The notes: generated by a model not told the origin, from the sequence alone. Positions 42,201 to 50,900 are shown, counted from the stretch's first letter. The stretch: DNA of 64,000 bases from Amycolatopsis japonica (GCF_000732925.1 NZ_CP008953.1:6014001-6078000), one strand, 5' to 3'. Numbers and translations: made by a program.

Positions 42201-42265
42201 CGCTGCACATACTCAAGGACACAGCGCAGCAGAGCGCCGACCACGAGCTGCAGGAGTACCGGTAG
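39209..42265 (+). CDS. AfsR/SARP-type regulator (winged helix, BTAD, NB-ARC, TPR)
   Basis: A 1018-residue multidomain regulator. An OmpR-like winged helix lies at residues 1-90 (RFGVLGPLAVW, VSTDRLIDDLWGE, LQTVVSRLRRAV). The bacterial transcriptional activation domain covers 95-245 (DYRRLRVLLRDELGLEPGAE). An NB-ARC/STAND ATPase covers about 260-560 with Walker A GPGGVGKTR near residue 284, LLLVMDNCEHVVEP as Walker B, and TTSREPLGV. TPR-like helices fill the C-terminal 400 residues. SARP-type proteins activate secondary-metabolite or local operons. The divergent SDR/Ddn pair is the most likely local target; no biosynthetic cluster is nearby. Confidence 0.92.
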   Translation: MRFGVLGPLAVWTSGGDPVTVLEARVRMLLARLLVAPGRVVSTDRLIDDLWGEVLPANPTNTLQTVVSRLRRAVGTGLVVHRRPGYLLDVSLDAVDSGRFTELAGHARRATDPGRQAALLAEALGLWRGEAFAGFADEPFAATASATLDEQRLVVWEDYAEARLRLGDHAALAGELRELVEQHPLRERLRAARLRALHHAGRTTEALDDYRRLRVLLRDELGLEPGAELTALHQQLLRGDAPAPPTPRPPIPLPTPATELIGRDGAVANVRTLLGTHRLVTLTGPGGVGKTRLALDVARGVDEMRLVELAGLPRETTVDGLADVAAAALDIRDGGGPSAPVERLADALRDRRLLLVMDNCEHVVEPVAALVPHLLRAPGVRVLTTSREPLGVSGEHLWEVPTLDVPAPGTPPADVLRSGAVRLFAARAAAASPGFGLSADNAETVATICRRVDGIPLAIELAAARVRVLGTAELADRLSDRFAVLTGGPRDAPLRQRTLRAVLDWSWELLTAAERTVLRRLSIVADGCTLDAAETVCSANGVQGSQVLDLLARLVDRSLVVVAHTTDGPRYRLLESVSAYCEQQLDPGERDQLRHIHAMYYTSLAEEAASHLCGPDQQRWLRRLDTETGNLRHALGDDRLAPRLTRALTWYWFLRGRLTEARRATAAASEAVTAAWHAGFRLLTGEPTDSHAAPHLRDAVTDPREHAMAGWFLGYAATRFGEMPVGETLIGTALAEFTDLDDRWGVAAALSVRAVQRHVRGDLNESTMDARRSRALFDETGDRWGQVQAGAVLGRLSEIAGDYPAATAWHREGAELAEELGLWPEVSTRWSELGRIALLEGDHIRADELHERGRALAAEHGDTAGQEFAEVGLALSARRRGRFTEAETLLRPWLAWNRQFEADNGAALILAELGFAAEQRGDAEAALDLHAQGLAAAQRTGDPRAVALAMEGLAGAHLLTGQPQRANDLLHAATRLRESTGAPLPPGERGDVDRIQATLHILKDTAQQSADHELQEYR

Positions 42266-42371
42266 CGGAAGGCACCAGCAGACATTGCCGGCTCAGACCA
42301 AGCGCACGCCCGGCACGGACTTGCTTCTCGCAAGACTCCGCCCTTATCTCGCGCGGGCCCCCAGCCGCACA

Positions 42372-42875
42372 ATGGATGTCCTGGCCTGCAACCTCGGAGG
42401 CTGCGGTCACATCACGCGGACAAAACCCCTGCCCGGTATCGAATGCTGGCCGGCCGAGCAGCGCAACATCTCCCGCTACGTATTCTGCCACCCGGCCGCT
42501 CGCGACCTGTTCGCCGAACGGGACCAGGTGCTAGGCGGGTGCGTAGCCCGCCTACGCGCCCTCGCCGGCATCGAGCCCGACGCCGCGGACCTGACCCAGC
42601 TCGTCAACGAGCTACTCACCACGAGCCCAGAGCTCACCCGCCTGTGGGAACTCTACGAAGTACGGCCTCCCGCCCCGACAGCCAAGAAGATCAACCACCC
42701 CGAGGCCGGGACACTCGCCCTCAGCTTCCAGTCCATGCAGATCGAAGACACACCCAGGCATCGGCTGGTGACCTACTACGCCGACCCCGGAACACGGGAC
42801 CACACCGCGATGGTCCATCTCGACCGAGTCAATGACGAACAATCCGGAGAACCTGTCCAACCACAACTCAGCTGA
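42372..42875 (+). CDS. MmyB-like ligand-binding domain protein lacking its HTH
   Basis: About 167 residues from ATG 42372 (MDVLACN); a TTG at 42285 would add 29. The sequence NISRYVFCHPAARDLFAERD, TTSPELTRLWELYEVRPPAP and KKINHPEAGTLALSFQSMQI matches the PAS-like MmyB ligand domain found after the HTH in XRE-family regulators. MDVLACN fits the usual WDVLAWN at the domain start, but the HTH is absent and residues GGCGHITRTKPLPGIECWP replace conserved sequence. It is probably a truncated regulator gene. It could bind a ligand but not DNA by itself. Confidence 0.55.
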   Translation: MDVLACNLGGCGHITRTKPLPGIECWPAEQRNISRYVFCHPAARDLFAERDQVLGGCVARLRALAGIEPDAADLTQLVNELLTTSPELTRLWELYEVRPPAPTAKKINHPEAGTLALSFQSMQIEDTPRHRLVTYYADPGTRDHTAMVHLDRVNDEQSGEPVQPQLS

Positions 42876-43413
42876 CCTCACCCCAGGCGGACTTCGATAC
42901 GCCACTCCGGCACCCGTTCGAGAGGTTCTGCAATTACCCCGGATAGCCGTCAAGATTCTCGCCGCAGGCGGTTAGATACCAGCGCAATCAACGATCAACC
43001 ACACGCATGAATCGCCGGCCCACGGGAACCCGACACTCAGGCTGCCGGTCTGCCGCGGACGACCGTCAGCCCAGGCCTCGCCGGTTGACCTACCAGCCGG
43101 CGAGGCCGATCCGTTCGACGCCCCTCCCGCTCGGCCCGCAACGAGATCATGCGACGAAAGGATGGCGGCTTGGTCGCTTGTGGTAGCCCTGGCGGCCCGC
43201 CGGACAGCAGTAGCAGCGGAGGGCCATCCCGGGACCCCAACCCGGAATCCGGATGCCGCTTCGTAACAGGGGATCAGAGTGCGAAGGTCACGGCATCGCG
43301 GGCGGGCCAGATCTGGGGCCGACCGTGTTCGTGGTCGTCATGAGGACCAGGCGATAAGAAGCGAGACTCCCGCAGGGGATGACCTCGGACCAGTGGCGGC
43401 CGTCACACAATTT
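42876..43413. other. Intergenic region with a hairpin
   Basis: About 540 bp without a convincing gene. GGCCTCGCCGG (43074-43084) and CCGGCGAGGCC (43097-43107) form a perfect 11-bp stem with a 12-nt loop, possibly a terminator for the MmyB-like gene, although it is 200 bp downstream of it. The small frames on both strands are proline/arginine-rich shadows. Confidence 0.5.
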
Positions 43414-43449
43414 CACTAAATTAGTTAGTGACTTATCTAGTAGTCTACT
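43414..43449. promoter_or_regulatory. Candidate MarR operator and promoter region
   Basis: CACTAA-ATTAG-TTAGTG (43414-43430) is a 17-bp palindrome and AGTAG-T-CTACT (43439-43449) a second one, ending 3 bp before the MarR ATG. The stretch is far more AT-rich than its surroundings. The layout fits autorepression of the MarR-MFS-monooxygenase unit. Confidence 0.6.
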
Positions 43450-43452
43450 GTC

Positions 43453-43989
43453 ATGACTTCCTCTGCTCGCGGCTCGCGTCGCGCCGCCATGTCGCCCACC
43501 ACCGGGCGGGACCGCCTGCCTGGTCGGCGGCCGGTCGAGTCCCCTGGCGCGGGCAACGCGGTGATGGAGCGTCTGCAAGAGGTAGGGGTGCTGACGCGGG
43601 TGGTCGAGCAGGGTCTGAGTGGTGCTCTGGGGATCAATGCCACCGACCTGGCGGCGATGGAGCATCTCACTACCGACGGCCCGCTGACCGCCAAGGACCT
43701 CGCGGACCGGCTGCGGGTGTCGACCGCGGCGAGCACGCACATCGTGGACCGGCTCGAGAAGGCCGGGCATATCGTCCGCCGCCCGCACCCCACCGATCGC
43801 CGCAAGGTGATGGTCGAGCCGGTCGCGGAGTCGATGGACCGGCTCTTCGGTCACCTGCGTCCGCTGCTGCGTGGTGTGGAGGGCCTCGTCGAAGCGCTGG
43901 CCCCCCGCGACAGGGATGTCGTGGAGGCATTCCTGGCCGGAGTCGTGCAGGTCTACACGGACACGGCGGACTCCTTCCCCCAGGGCTGA
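43453..43989 (+). CDS. MarR-family transcriptional regulator
   Basis: A 178-residue regulator. A 35-residue basic N-terminal tail precedes the winged helix: NATDLAAMEHLTTDGPLTAK, DLADRLRVSTAASTHIVDRL and the wing AGHIVRRPHPTDRRKVMVEP (residues 62-121), the DxRxx motif being diagnostic. MarR proteins usually bind a phenolic or antibiotic ligand and release DNA. A later in-frame ATG (MERLQ, residue 38) could also start it, but the operator lies directly before the first ATG. It heads a three-gene set with an MFS exporter and a flavin monooxygenase. Confidence 0.92.
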   Translation: MTSSARGSRRAAMSPTTGRDRLPGRRPVESPGAGNAVMERLQEVGVLTRVVEQGLSGALGINATDLAAMEHLTTDGPLTAKDLADRLRVSTAASTHIVDRLEKAGHIVRRPHPTDRRKVMVEPVAESMDRLFGHLRPLLRGVEGLVEALAPRDRDVVEAFLAGVVQVYTDTADSFPQG

Positions 43990-44114
43990 TCTCTCGCCGC
44001 GGCAGGCAAGCCGCCACACCTACCCAGCGGGGGCGCGTTCGTTCCGCGCGGATGTCCTCCGGCGTACGAACACGCCCTGAAAACGGGCGCTATCACCAGA
44101 ATCCGGAGAAAATC

Positions 44115-45635
44115 ATGGCTGTATCAGAGAAGACATCACCGAGGGCGGTGTGGTGGCTGCTGGCCACCGTGCTCGTCGTCGAGCTGATGGATCTGCTCGA
44201 CTCGACGATCGTCAACGTGGCAGGACCGTCGCTGGAAAAGTCCCTGCGTTCGAGCCCTGTCGGCTTGCAGTGGGTGATCGGCGGCTACGCCCTGACTCTC
44301 GGCGCGGGCCTCGTGCTGGGCGGGCGGCTCGGCGACCGCTACGGACGCCGCCCGATGTTCCTGTTCGGGCTCGTGGCCTTCACTCTCGCGTCGTTGCTGT
44401 GCGCGATCGCGCCGAGCATCGAAACGCTGATCACCTTCCGGCTGGTCCAGGGCGTGGCGGGGGCGATGATGCTGCCGCAGGGCCTCGGCATCCTGCGCGA
44501 CAACCTGGCTCCCCGCGATCTCACCAAGGCCCTGGCGATCTTCGGGCCGGTGCTGGGGCTCGGCGGTGTCCTGGGCCCGGTACTGGGTGGCGCGCTCGTC
44601 GACTGGGACCTGTTCGGTCTCGGCTGGCGCCTGGTGTTCCTGGTCAACGTCCCGGTCGGTCTCGCGGCGTTGGTGTTCGCCTGGCGGCTGGTGCCCCGCG
44701 GCGTCGGGACCAGGACCCTGCGCGTGGACGTCGTCGGAGCCGTGTTCGTCGCCGCCGCGTCCGCGCTGCTGGTCCTTCCGCTCAACGAGGGACAGGCCGC
44801 GGGATGGCCGTTGTGGACGTGGCTTTCGCTGTCCGCCGCCGCGCTCGGCTACGTCGGATTCGCGCTGTGGCAGCGCCGGGTCGTGCGCTTGGGCCGCGAT
44901 CCGCTGGTCACCCCGGCCCTGTTCGGCAAACCCGCGTTCACCGTCGGGCTGGTCGCGGTCGCGTTGTTCTTCGGCGGCATGATCGGCACCCAGCTGGTGT
45001 TGACGTTCTTCCTGCAGATCGGCCAGGGGTTCACCGCCGGACAGGCCGGGCTGGGCAACCTCCCGGTCGCACTGGGAACCGCCGTCGGCGGCACGATCAG
45101 CGGAGGCCTGCTCGCCGCCAAACTCGGCCGCCGGGTGTTGCAGGCCGGAGCCATCGTCCAGCTCGCCGGTGTCGCCTGGCTGTGGCTCGCCCTTGCCGAC
45201 ACCACCGACTTCACGATCTGGCGGATCGTGCCCGGCAGCGCCGTCGCCGGCATCGGCTCGGGAATCGTGATCGCCGCGGTGTTCAACACCGTGCTCGGTG
45301 CCGTCGACGATGACGAGGTCGGCTCCGCCTCCGGCGTCCTGTCCGCGGTCCAGTCCATCGGCGGCTCGGTCGGTGTCGCGGTGTTCAGCACCGTGTTCTT
45401 CGCCGGCGCCCTCAGCGGCGCGGTCACCGAGAGCTTCCGTGACGCCCTCGTGGTCCAGGCGATCGTCATCGGACTGTTCCTGCTCATCTCACCGCTGTTC
45501 CCCCGGCGCGCCCGCCCGGACGACGCGGACCTCGCCGCCGGTACCGACGCCACGACACCGGCGGACATCGTGGACGCGGACACCACGCTGGCGAGCGCCG
45601 CGCCAGCGTCCCGGACCGCCGAAGGCTCCCGCTGA
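44115..45635 (+). CDS. MFS multidrug exporter, DHA2 family
   Basis: A 506-residue exporter with about 14 hydrophobic segments. Helix 1 reads VELMDLLDSTIVNVAGPSLE. Motif A is GGRLGDRYGRRPMFLFG, and the motif C region is GPVLGLGGVLGPVLGGALVD. The C-terminal 40 residues are acidic and Thr/Ala-rich. ATG at 44115 with GGAGAAAATC upstream; the in-frame extension over marR is shadow. Regulation by the preceding MarR and co-operation with the following monooxygenase (modify and export) is the natural reading. The substrate is unknown. Confidence 0.93.
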   Translation: MAVSEKTSPRAVWWLLATVLVVELMDLLDSTIVNVAGPSLEKSLRSSPVGLQWVIGGYALTLGAGLVLGGRLGDRYGRRPMFLFGLVAFTLASLLCAIAPSIETLITFRLVQGVAGAMMLPQGLGILRDNLAPRDLTKALAIFGPVLGLGGVLGPVLGGALVDWDLFGLGWRLVFLVNVPVGLAALVFAWRLVPRGVGTRTLRVDVVGAVFVAAASALLVLPLNEGQAAGWPLWTWLSLSAAALGYVGFALWQRRVVRLGRDPLVTPALFGKPAFTVGLVAVALFFGGMIGTQLVLTFFLQIGQGFTAGQAGLGNLPVALGTAVGGTISGGLLAAKLGRRVLQAGAIVQLAGVAWLWLALADTTDFTIWRIVPGSAVAGIGSGIVIAAVFNTVLGAVDDDEVGSASGVLSAVQSIGGSVGVAVFSTVFFAGALSGAVTESFRDALVVQAIVIGLFLLISPLFPRRARPDDADLAAGTDATTPADIVDADTTLASAAPASRTAEGSR

Positions 45636-45704
45636 TCAAGGGCACCGGTCACCGCACCCGTGCCCATGACCAGACCCCGCCACCCCTTCGCGAGGAGGAC
45701 ACCC

Positions 45705-46910
45705 ATGTCCCGCACCGTCCTGATCTCCGGCGCCAGCATCGCTGGACCCGCACTCGCCTACTGGCTCCACCAGCACGGCATGACCGCGACCGTGATCGAA
45801 CGCGCACCGGAACTACGTCCTGGCGGGCAGACCGTCGACCTGCGCGGCGCCGGTCGCACCGTCATCGAACGGATGGGCCTCGAGCAGGCCGCCCGCGACC
45901 GCGTCACCCACGAGGAGGGAGTGCACTTCGTCGACGACCGCAACCGGATCCGCGCGTCGTTCGGCACCGATTCCCTTGATGGCGACGGGTTCGTCACCGA
46001 ACTGGAACTCCTGCGCGGCGAACTCGCCGGCCTGCTCTACCAGCGCACCCGAGACGACGTCGACTACGTCTTCGGCGACGAGATCACCGGGCTGACCGAC
46101 ACCGACGACGGCGTGGACGTCACCTTCCGAACCGGCGCGGACCGGCGATTCGACCTCGTCGTCCTCGCCGACGGCCTCCGATCCCGAACCCGCGACCTCG
46201 TCTTCGCCGACATCGCCCGCACCCGCTCATTCGGCCTCTACACCGCCTACTTCACCATCCCCCGCGCCGCGTCCGACGGCCGCTGGGCCCGCTGGTACAA
46301 CGCCCCCGACCGCCGCGTCGTCCTCCTGCGCCCCGACAACCAAGGCACCACCCGCGCCTCACTGTCCTTCCTGTACCCGCAAGCCGGGCTCGAACGGCTG
46401 CAAGCCCCTGCACAACAGGACTTCCTGCGCCGCCACTACGCCGACGCCGGCTGGGAAACCCCACGCGTGCTCGACACCATGGCCGACTCCCCGGACTTCT
46501 ACTTCGAATCCATCGGCCAGATGCACCTCAAGAAGTGGTCACGCGGCCGCATCGCCACCGTCGGCGACGCCGCCTACTGTGCCTCCCCGCTCAGCGGCAT
46601 GGGCACCAGCCTCGCCCTCGTCGGCGCCTACGTCCTCGCCGGCGAACTCAGCCGGCACACCGACCACAGCAACGCCTTCCACGCCTACGAAACCCTCCTG
46701 CGGCCCTACGTCGCACAAGCACAGAAAGTCCCCTGGATCGCACCCCGGCTGGCCTCCCCGAAAACCCGCACCGGCATCCGGCTCCTCAACACCATCGCAA
46801 GCCTCGCCACCAACCCCAAAATCAGCCGCCTCGCCACCCGATTCACCAACCCACCCTCAGACGCCATCGACCTCCCCACCTACCCCCACACCCAGCCGAC
46901 CCCGCCCTGA
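45705..46910 (+). CDS. FAD-dependent aromatic/antibiotic monooxygenase (TetX/PHBH-like)
   Basis: A 401-residue class A flavoprotein monooxygenase. The N-terminal dinucleotide motif VLISGASIAGPALAYWLHQH is followed by VIERAPELRPGGQTVDLRG; the middle DLVVLADGLRSRTRD is the DG motif; and GDAAYCASPLSGMGTSLALV is the GD motif that binds the FAD ribityl chain. ATG at 45705 is preceded by GAGGAGGAC. Relatives inactivate tetracyclines or rifamycins or hydroxylate aromatics. With MarR and an exporter it looks like a xenobiotic or antibiotic defence cassette. The last third is unusually rich in C over G on the coding strand. Confidence 0.9.
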   Translation: MSRTVLISGASIAGPALAYWLHQHGMTATVIERAPELRPGGQTVDLRGAGRTVIERMGLEQAARDRVTHEEGVHFVDDRNRIRASFGTDSLDGDGFVTELELLRGELAGLLYQRTRDDVDYVFGDEITGLTDTDDGVDVTFRTGADRRFDLVVLADGLRSRTRDLVFADIARTRSFGLYTAYFTIPRAASDGRWARWYNAPDRRVVLLRPDNQGTTRASLSFLYPQAGLERLQAPAQQDFLRRHYADAGWETPRVLDTMADSPDFYFESIGQMHLKKWSRGRIATVGDAAYCASPLSGMGTSLALVGAYVLAGELSRHTDHSNAFHAYETLLRPYVAQAQKVPWIAPRLASPKTRTGIRLLNTIASLATNPKISRLATRFTNPPSDAIDLPTYPHTQPTPP

Positions 46911-47146
46911 GCAACGCACGCCCCCGCACCGGACGCCGAGACGCGTCGCTGCGATGTCGGATGCACATAGCCAACATGGGCACCGGAAGCCGGCCTGCAC
47001 CTACGCTCTAAGCTTTGCAGCCGACAAAACCCTTGGCGTGCCAGGGTTATCCCTCCATACGCCCTATCCGGTTGGGACTGTTCCAAGATCGGTGTTTCCG
47101 GCCCGACACGCCGGGCTGAGGGCCGGCGGGATGGGCGCTGTGAGTG

Positions 47147-48045
47147 ATGACATCGGAGCTTGTGAGTCCACATAAGCGTGAGTCCAGGTCGGCGCGGGAG
47201 CTGTCGCCGGAGCAGGCCGCCGCGGCGGCGATGGTGGCCGAAGCGAAGGCGCGGGGCCGGCATTGACCGGCCCGGATGGCTTGCTGAAGCTATTCACCAA
47301 GAACGTGCTGGAAACCGCACTGAACGAGGAGATGACCGAGCACCTCGGGCATGAGAAGGATCAGGCCGAGCCGGACCGTGGCTCGACGAATGTCCGGAAC
47401 GGTACTCGGCCGAAACGGTGGTTTCGGACGCGGCGGGCGAGGTCGGTATCAACGTTCCTCGGGATCGGGAGAGCACGTTCGAGCCACAGATCGTGAAGAA
47501 GCGGCAACGTCGGCTTACCGAGGTGGATGAGATCGTGTTGTCGTTGTATGCAAAGGGAATGACGACAGGGGAGATCTCGGCGCATTTCGCTGAGATCTAC
47601 GGATCCTCGGTCAGCAAGGAAACGGTCTCGCGGATCACTGACAAGGTTGTCGCTGAAATGAACGACTGGGCTAGCCGTCCGCTGGACGCGGTGTATGTGG
47701 CTGTGTTCATCGACGCGATCCATGTCAAGGTCCGTGACGGGCAGGTCGCCAACCGGCCTGTCTACGCGGCCATCGGCGTGACCGTGGAGGGCCGCAAGGA
47801 CGTCCTGGGCTTGTGGATGGGTGTCGGCGGCGAGGGCGCGAAGTTCTGGATGAGTGTGCTGATCGACCTGAAAAACGGGGCGTGCGGGACGAGTTCTTCC
47901 TCGTCTGCGACGGACTCAAAGGCCTGCCCGACGTCGTGGCGAACGTCTGGACGCAGACCATTGTTCAGACCTGCATCGTTCACTTGATCCGCAACACCTT
48001 CCGGCTCGTTTCCCGCCGGGACTGGGATGCGGTGAAACGCGAGAT
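47147..48045 (+). mobile_element. IS256-family (mutator-type) transposase, frameshifted and truncated
   Basis: ATG 47147 starts TSELVSPHKRESRSARELSP; the frame then breaks three times (near 47260, 47420 and 47880) but the sequence reads through as an IS256 transposase: LTGPDGLLKLFTKNVLETAL, EEMTEHLGHE, RRLTEVDEIVLSLYAKGMTT, AEMNDWASRPLDAVYVAVFI with the catalytic DAIHVKVRDGQ, then DEFFLVCDGLKGLPDVVANV with the second Asp, then SRRDWDAVKREI. The last third with the catalytic Glu is lost. A possible left end (GGGACTGTTCCAAGATCGG) starts near 47074; no right end is visible. It cannot encode an active transposase. Confidence 0.88.
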
Positions 48046-49290
48046 CACCGGCCCCGGCGGCGGACCGAGCGATTACAGCGGTCTGGTTTGGCTGACGGAA
48101 ACGGATATACGGTCGCTGTCCTCGCCGCGGCTCGAATCCGCGTACGCGATGCACCTGCGCTTGGCCGATCCAGCAGGCGCACCGGCTTTCAAGCGCTCCT
48201 TCCGGCACGGTGACGACGTCCGCCTGCACCTTCGCGCTTGGCAGGACCTGTCCGCCCAGGACGCGAAAGTGTTCAGAGACACCGAACCGACGCTCTTCGT
48301 GGGCGGCTGGCTGCTCGCGATGTCCGCCGAAGCCGGGGCCGCGGTCCTGGCCTCGCATCGGGCGTCCGAGCAGACCCGCCGGGCAGGCTTGCTCAAAGCG
48401 GTCGGCGCCACCCCCGGCGTGGTCAGCACGGTCTTGCTGGCCGAATACCTGCTCCTCGGGCTGACCGCGGCCGGGCTCGGCATCGCCACCGGCAGACTCG
48501 TCACTCCCGCGGTGGCCGGCCCCAACCCGGGTCTGCTCGACACCGACCTCCCGATCACGACCGGAACGGTACTACCGGTTCTGGTCCTGGCTTTGCTCAT
48601 CGCGCTGGCCGGCACCGCCGGGCGGCCCTCCGCTCGGCGCGCACCGCCACGGTGCCCGCGCTCTCCGCACCGGCCTGCCCCGTCGACCATTCGACCTGGC
48701 TCACAGCGCTCGCGGGACGGTTGCCCGTGCCGCTGTTGCTCGGGTTCCGGCTGGTCGCCCGGCGACCGGCCCGTGCCGTGCTCAACGCCACCGGCATCGC
48801 CACCGTCGGCATCGCGGTCGGTGCCGCGCTGATCCTGCGGGCGCAGCCCCCGCACGGCTACGACCTCGGCGGCATCACGCTCGTCAACCTGCGTGACGAC
48901 CAGACCGAGCGCGCCGTCCTGGCCGTCACCGCGGCGCTGCTCGCCCTGGCCGTCGTCAACACGATCATCATCACCTGGACCACGGCACGGGACGCGCGGC
49001 GCTCCTTGGCGGTCGCCCGGGCCTTCGGAGCCACGCCGGGGCAGGTCACCGCCGCGCTCGCGGTCGCCCAGATCCCGTCCGCGCTGGGCGGCGCCATCTT
49101 CGGCCTGCCGCTCGGGCTGTTGCTGCACCGAACCGTGTCCGCCGGTCCCACTCTGACTTCACCGCCGGCTTGGTGGCTGGCGGCGGCCGGGGCCGGCCTC
49201 ACGCTCTCCGTCGCCGCGATCGCCACCATCCCCGCCGTCTTCGACGCACGCGTCCCGGTCACTCCGGTACTCAAAGCGGAAACCGCTTAG
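48046..49290 (+). pseudogene. FtsX-like ABC transporter permease, 5'-truncated and frameshifted
   Basis: The frame of the transposase runs straight into permease sequence: a periplasmic part (LESAYAMHLRLADPAGAPAF), then SHRASEQTRRAGLLKAVGAT and VVSTVLLAEYLLLGLTAAGL, the signature of FtsX/MacB domains. One base is out of register near 48620, after which the next frame continues with LPVPLLLGFRLVARRPARAV, VARAFGATPGQVTAALAVAQ and a final membrane helix ending TPVLKAETA at 49290. About 410 residues of an expected 750-850 remain, and no ATPase gene is adjacent. The gene was broken at the transposon junction around 48050-48075. Confidence 0.8.
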
Positions 49291-49392
49291 CAGCGCCACG
49301 CGAATCGGACCCGACCACACCGAAGGCCGAGGGCCACACGCGCCTGGCTCATCCACAGGTTTACCGTCGCTGACAACGGGAACCCGAGGTAG

Positions 49393-49815
49393 ATGGCTGG
49401 TCACGAAGCCGACCCGAACACCCACCCGTGGACGATCGACGTCAGCGGCAACGGGCCGTTCGCGATGTCCCGGGTGCGCCGCTGGCTCCGCCGCGCACTT
49501 CCCCCGAGCGCCGACGATGTACTTGAGGATGTACTCGTCGTCGCGGACGAGTTACTCGCCAATGCCTATGAGCACACTCCCGGTCCGCGTGAAGTGCGTT
49601 TGACCTACCTACCGACGCCATGCCGGGTGGTGGTCGAAGTCGACGACACTTCATCCGCGCTGCCGACACTCCACAACCCCGCTCCTCAAGACCTCCGGGG
49701 GCACGGTATGCGCCTGATCAACGACCTCAGCGACGCGTGGGGCGTCCATCGTGACGACTCCACGCCTGGCAAGACGATCTGGTCCCGCATCTCCCGCAAC
49801 CCCTCCATCGGCTGA
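49393..49815 (+). CDS. RsbW-like ATP-binding protein (HATPase_c_2)
   Basis: A 140-residue GHKL domain protein: LVVADELLANAYEHTPGPRE is the N-box, VVVEVDDTSSALP the (altered) G1 region, and RGHGMRLINDLSDAWGVHRD the G2 region. This compact form with HGMRLINDLSDAWGV is abundant in Streptomyces and Pseudonocardiaceae as presumed anti-sigma or phosphatase partners. The G1 box DDTSSALP lacks the usual DxGxG glycines. ATG at 49393 with CCGAGGTAG upstream. It stands alone, without a STAS or sigma gene beside it. Confidence 0.8.
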   Translation: MAGHEADPNTHPWTIDVSGNGPFAMSRVRRWLRRALPPSADDVLEDVLVVADELLANAYEHTPGPREVRLTYLPTPCRVVVEVDDTSSALPTLHNPAPQDLRGHGMRLINDLSDAWGVHRDDSTPGKTIWSRISRNPSIG

Positions 49816-49996
49816 TCATCCCAATCGAAATCGGCCGGACGAAACTCGTCGGGTCGCTTCGCAGTACGAAGCCGTCGTCGTGGGTATCACCACGGCCCCA
49901 ACACCACGATCCGCGTGCAGTCACCCATGGTCAGCGGCGACGCAATCAGCCCCCGGCTCGGGCGCGACGCACCACACGGCTTCGGTCGTCTGTGGG

Positions 49997-50203
49997 CTAT
50001 TCGCTGAACCGGACGTCGTGAACGGCGTCGGGAGCGGCGAACTCCAGTAGCCGCAGGGCTTCGGCTTCGATTGCTTCTCGGTCGGTAGCGGAGATCGAGC
50101 GCAGCGGTACGACCAGTCAAGGCGAGGTTGCGTCCGTTCACCCGGCCGAGGGTCAGGCTGGCCACCGCGCCGGCGTGGCCGATGAGCGGCTGATCCGCAG
50201 AGC
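49997..50203 (-). pseudogene. Gene fragments: winged-helix protein tail and a WD40-like piece
   Basis: On the minus strand VPLRSISATDREAIEAEALR then LLEFAAPDAVHDVRFSE ends in TAG at 49997 and resembles the C-terminus of winged-helix DNA-binding-domain proteins. Just before it, in another frame, LIGHAGAVASLTLGRVNGRN then LALTG looks like part of a WD40 repeat. Neither has a start or further domain. The 49816-50000 stretch contains nothing recognisable. Confidence 0.4.
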
Positions 50204-50875
50204 CTATTCCGGGCTCTCCCCCACCGCTGTGAGGCATTCCCGCACCACGGTCACCACGGCTCCCTTCGGATCCGCCACTTGCTGTAAACCGTACCGGTCT
50301 AGCAGCAGGCCGCCGAGGAAGACGTCGACCATCGACGCCCCTACCTCTTCGGGGGTCTGGGGCCCCTTGGGGTCGAACCAGACCCACATCCATTGCACAG
50401 AGCCGAAAAGCTGCAGGGTGGTGACGCGGACGTCGATTTTCCGGAAGAGTCCGGCGTCGACGCCCTGCTGCAGTTCGGCTTCGGTCAGGCGCTGCATCTC
50501 GCCGCGCAGTTTGCGGACTTCCTGCATCGCCGGGTCATCCGACAGCTGCACGACCTCGCGCTGGGTCGCGACGGTGGCGTGGCGATCGACGACGTGCAGG
50601 AGAACCGAGGCGTAGATGATCGCGGCCACGCGCTCTTGCGGTTTCTCCAGGCGCTCCCACATTCCGTGGACCGCGTGAAGCTGGCGGCGCATGTAGTTCT
50701 CTTCCACTTCGCGCAGCATCTGGGCCTTGGTCCCGAAGTGGTGGACGATGGTGCCCTTGGACATGCCGAGTTCGTCGGCGATGTCGCCCAGGTTGGTCTG
50801 GTCGTAGCCGCGTTCGGCGACGTGCCGAGCGAACGTCTCCAGGATCTCTGCTCGCCTGCCGACTGGTCGGGGCAC
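50204..50875 (-). CDS. TetR-family regulator of the 50-64 kb catabolic regulon
   Basis: A 223-residue protein. The HTH is at residues 10-55: ILETFARHVAERGYDQTNLG, DIADELGMSKGTIVHHFGTK. The C-terminal domain (LLHVVDRHATVATQREVVQL, GSVQWMWVWFDPKGPQTPEE) resembles KstR2/FadR-like TetR regulators that bind CoA thioesters. An 18-bp palindrome at 50901 lies 25 bp upstream of its start, and four more copies precede the other transcription units up to 61955. That makes it the likely repressor of all of them, with an acyl-CoA intermediate as plausible inducer. Direct binding is inferred. Confidence 0.88.
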   Translation of the reverse strand: MPRPVGRRAEILETFARHVAERGYDQTNLGDIADELGMSKGTIVHHFGTKAQMLREVEENYMRRQLHAVHGMWERLEKPQERVAAIIYASVLLHVVDRHATVATQREVVQLSDDPAMQEVRKLRGEMQRLTEAELQQGVDAGLFRKIDVRVTTLQLFGSVQWMWVWFDPKGPQTPEEVGASMVDVFLGGLLLDRYGLQQVADPKGAVVTVVRECLTAVGESPE

Positions 50876-50900
50876 CGCGTTCTCCCTGTGTCTCGCTTGG

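Noticed and set aside
47813..48832. A genuine 339-residue transposase-permease fusion protein
   Set aside because: Both halves are truncated and neighbouring frames hold the rest of each gene, so it is an accidental open frame across a deletion joint.
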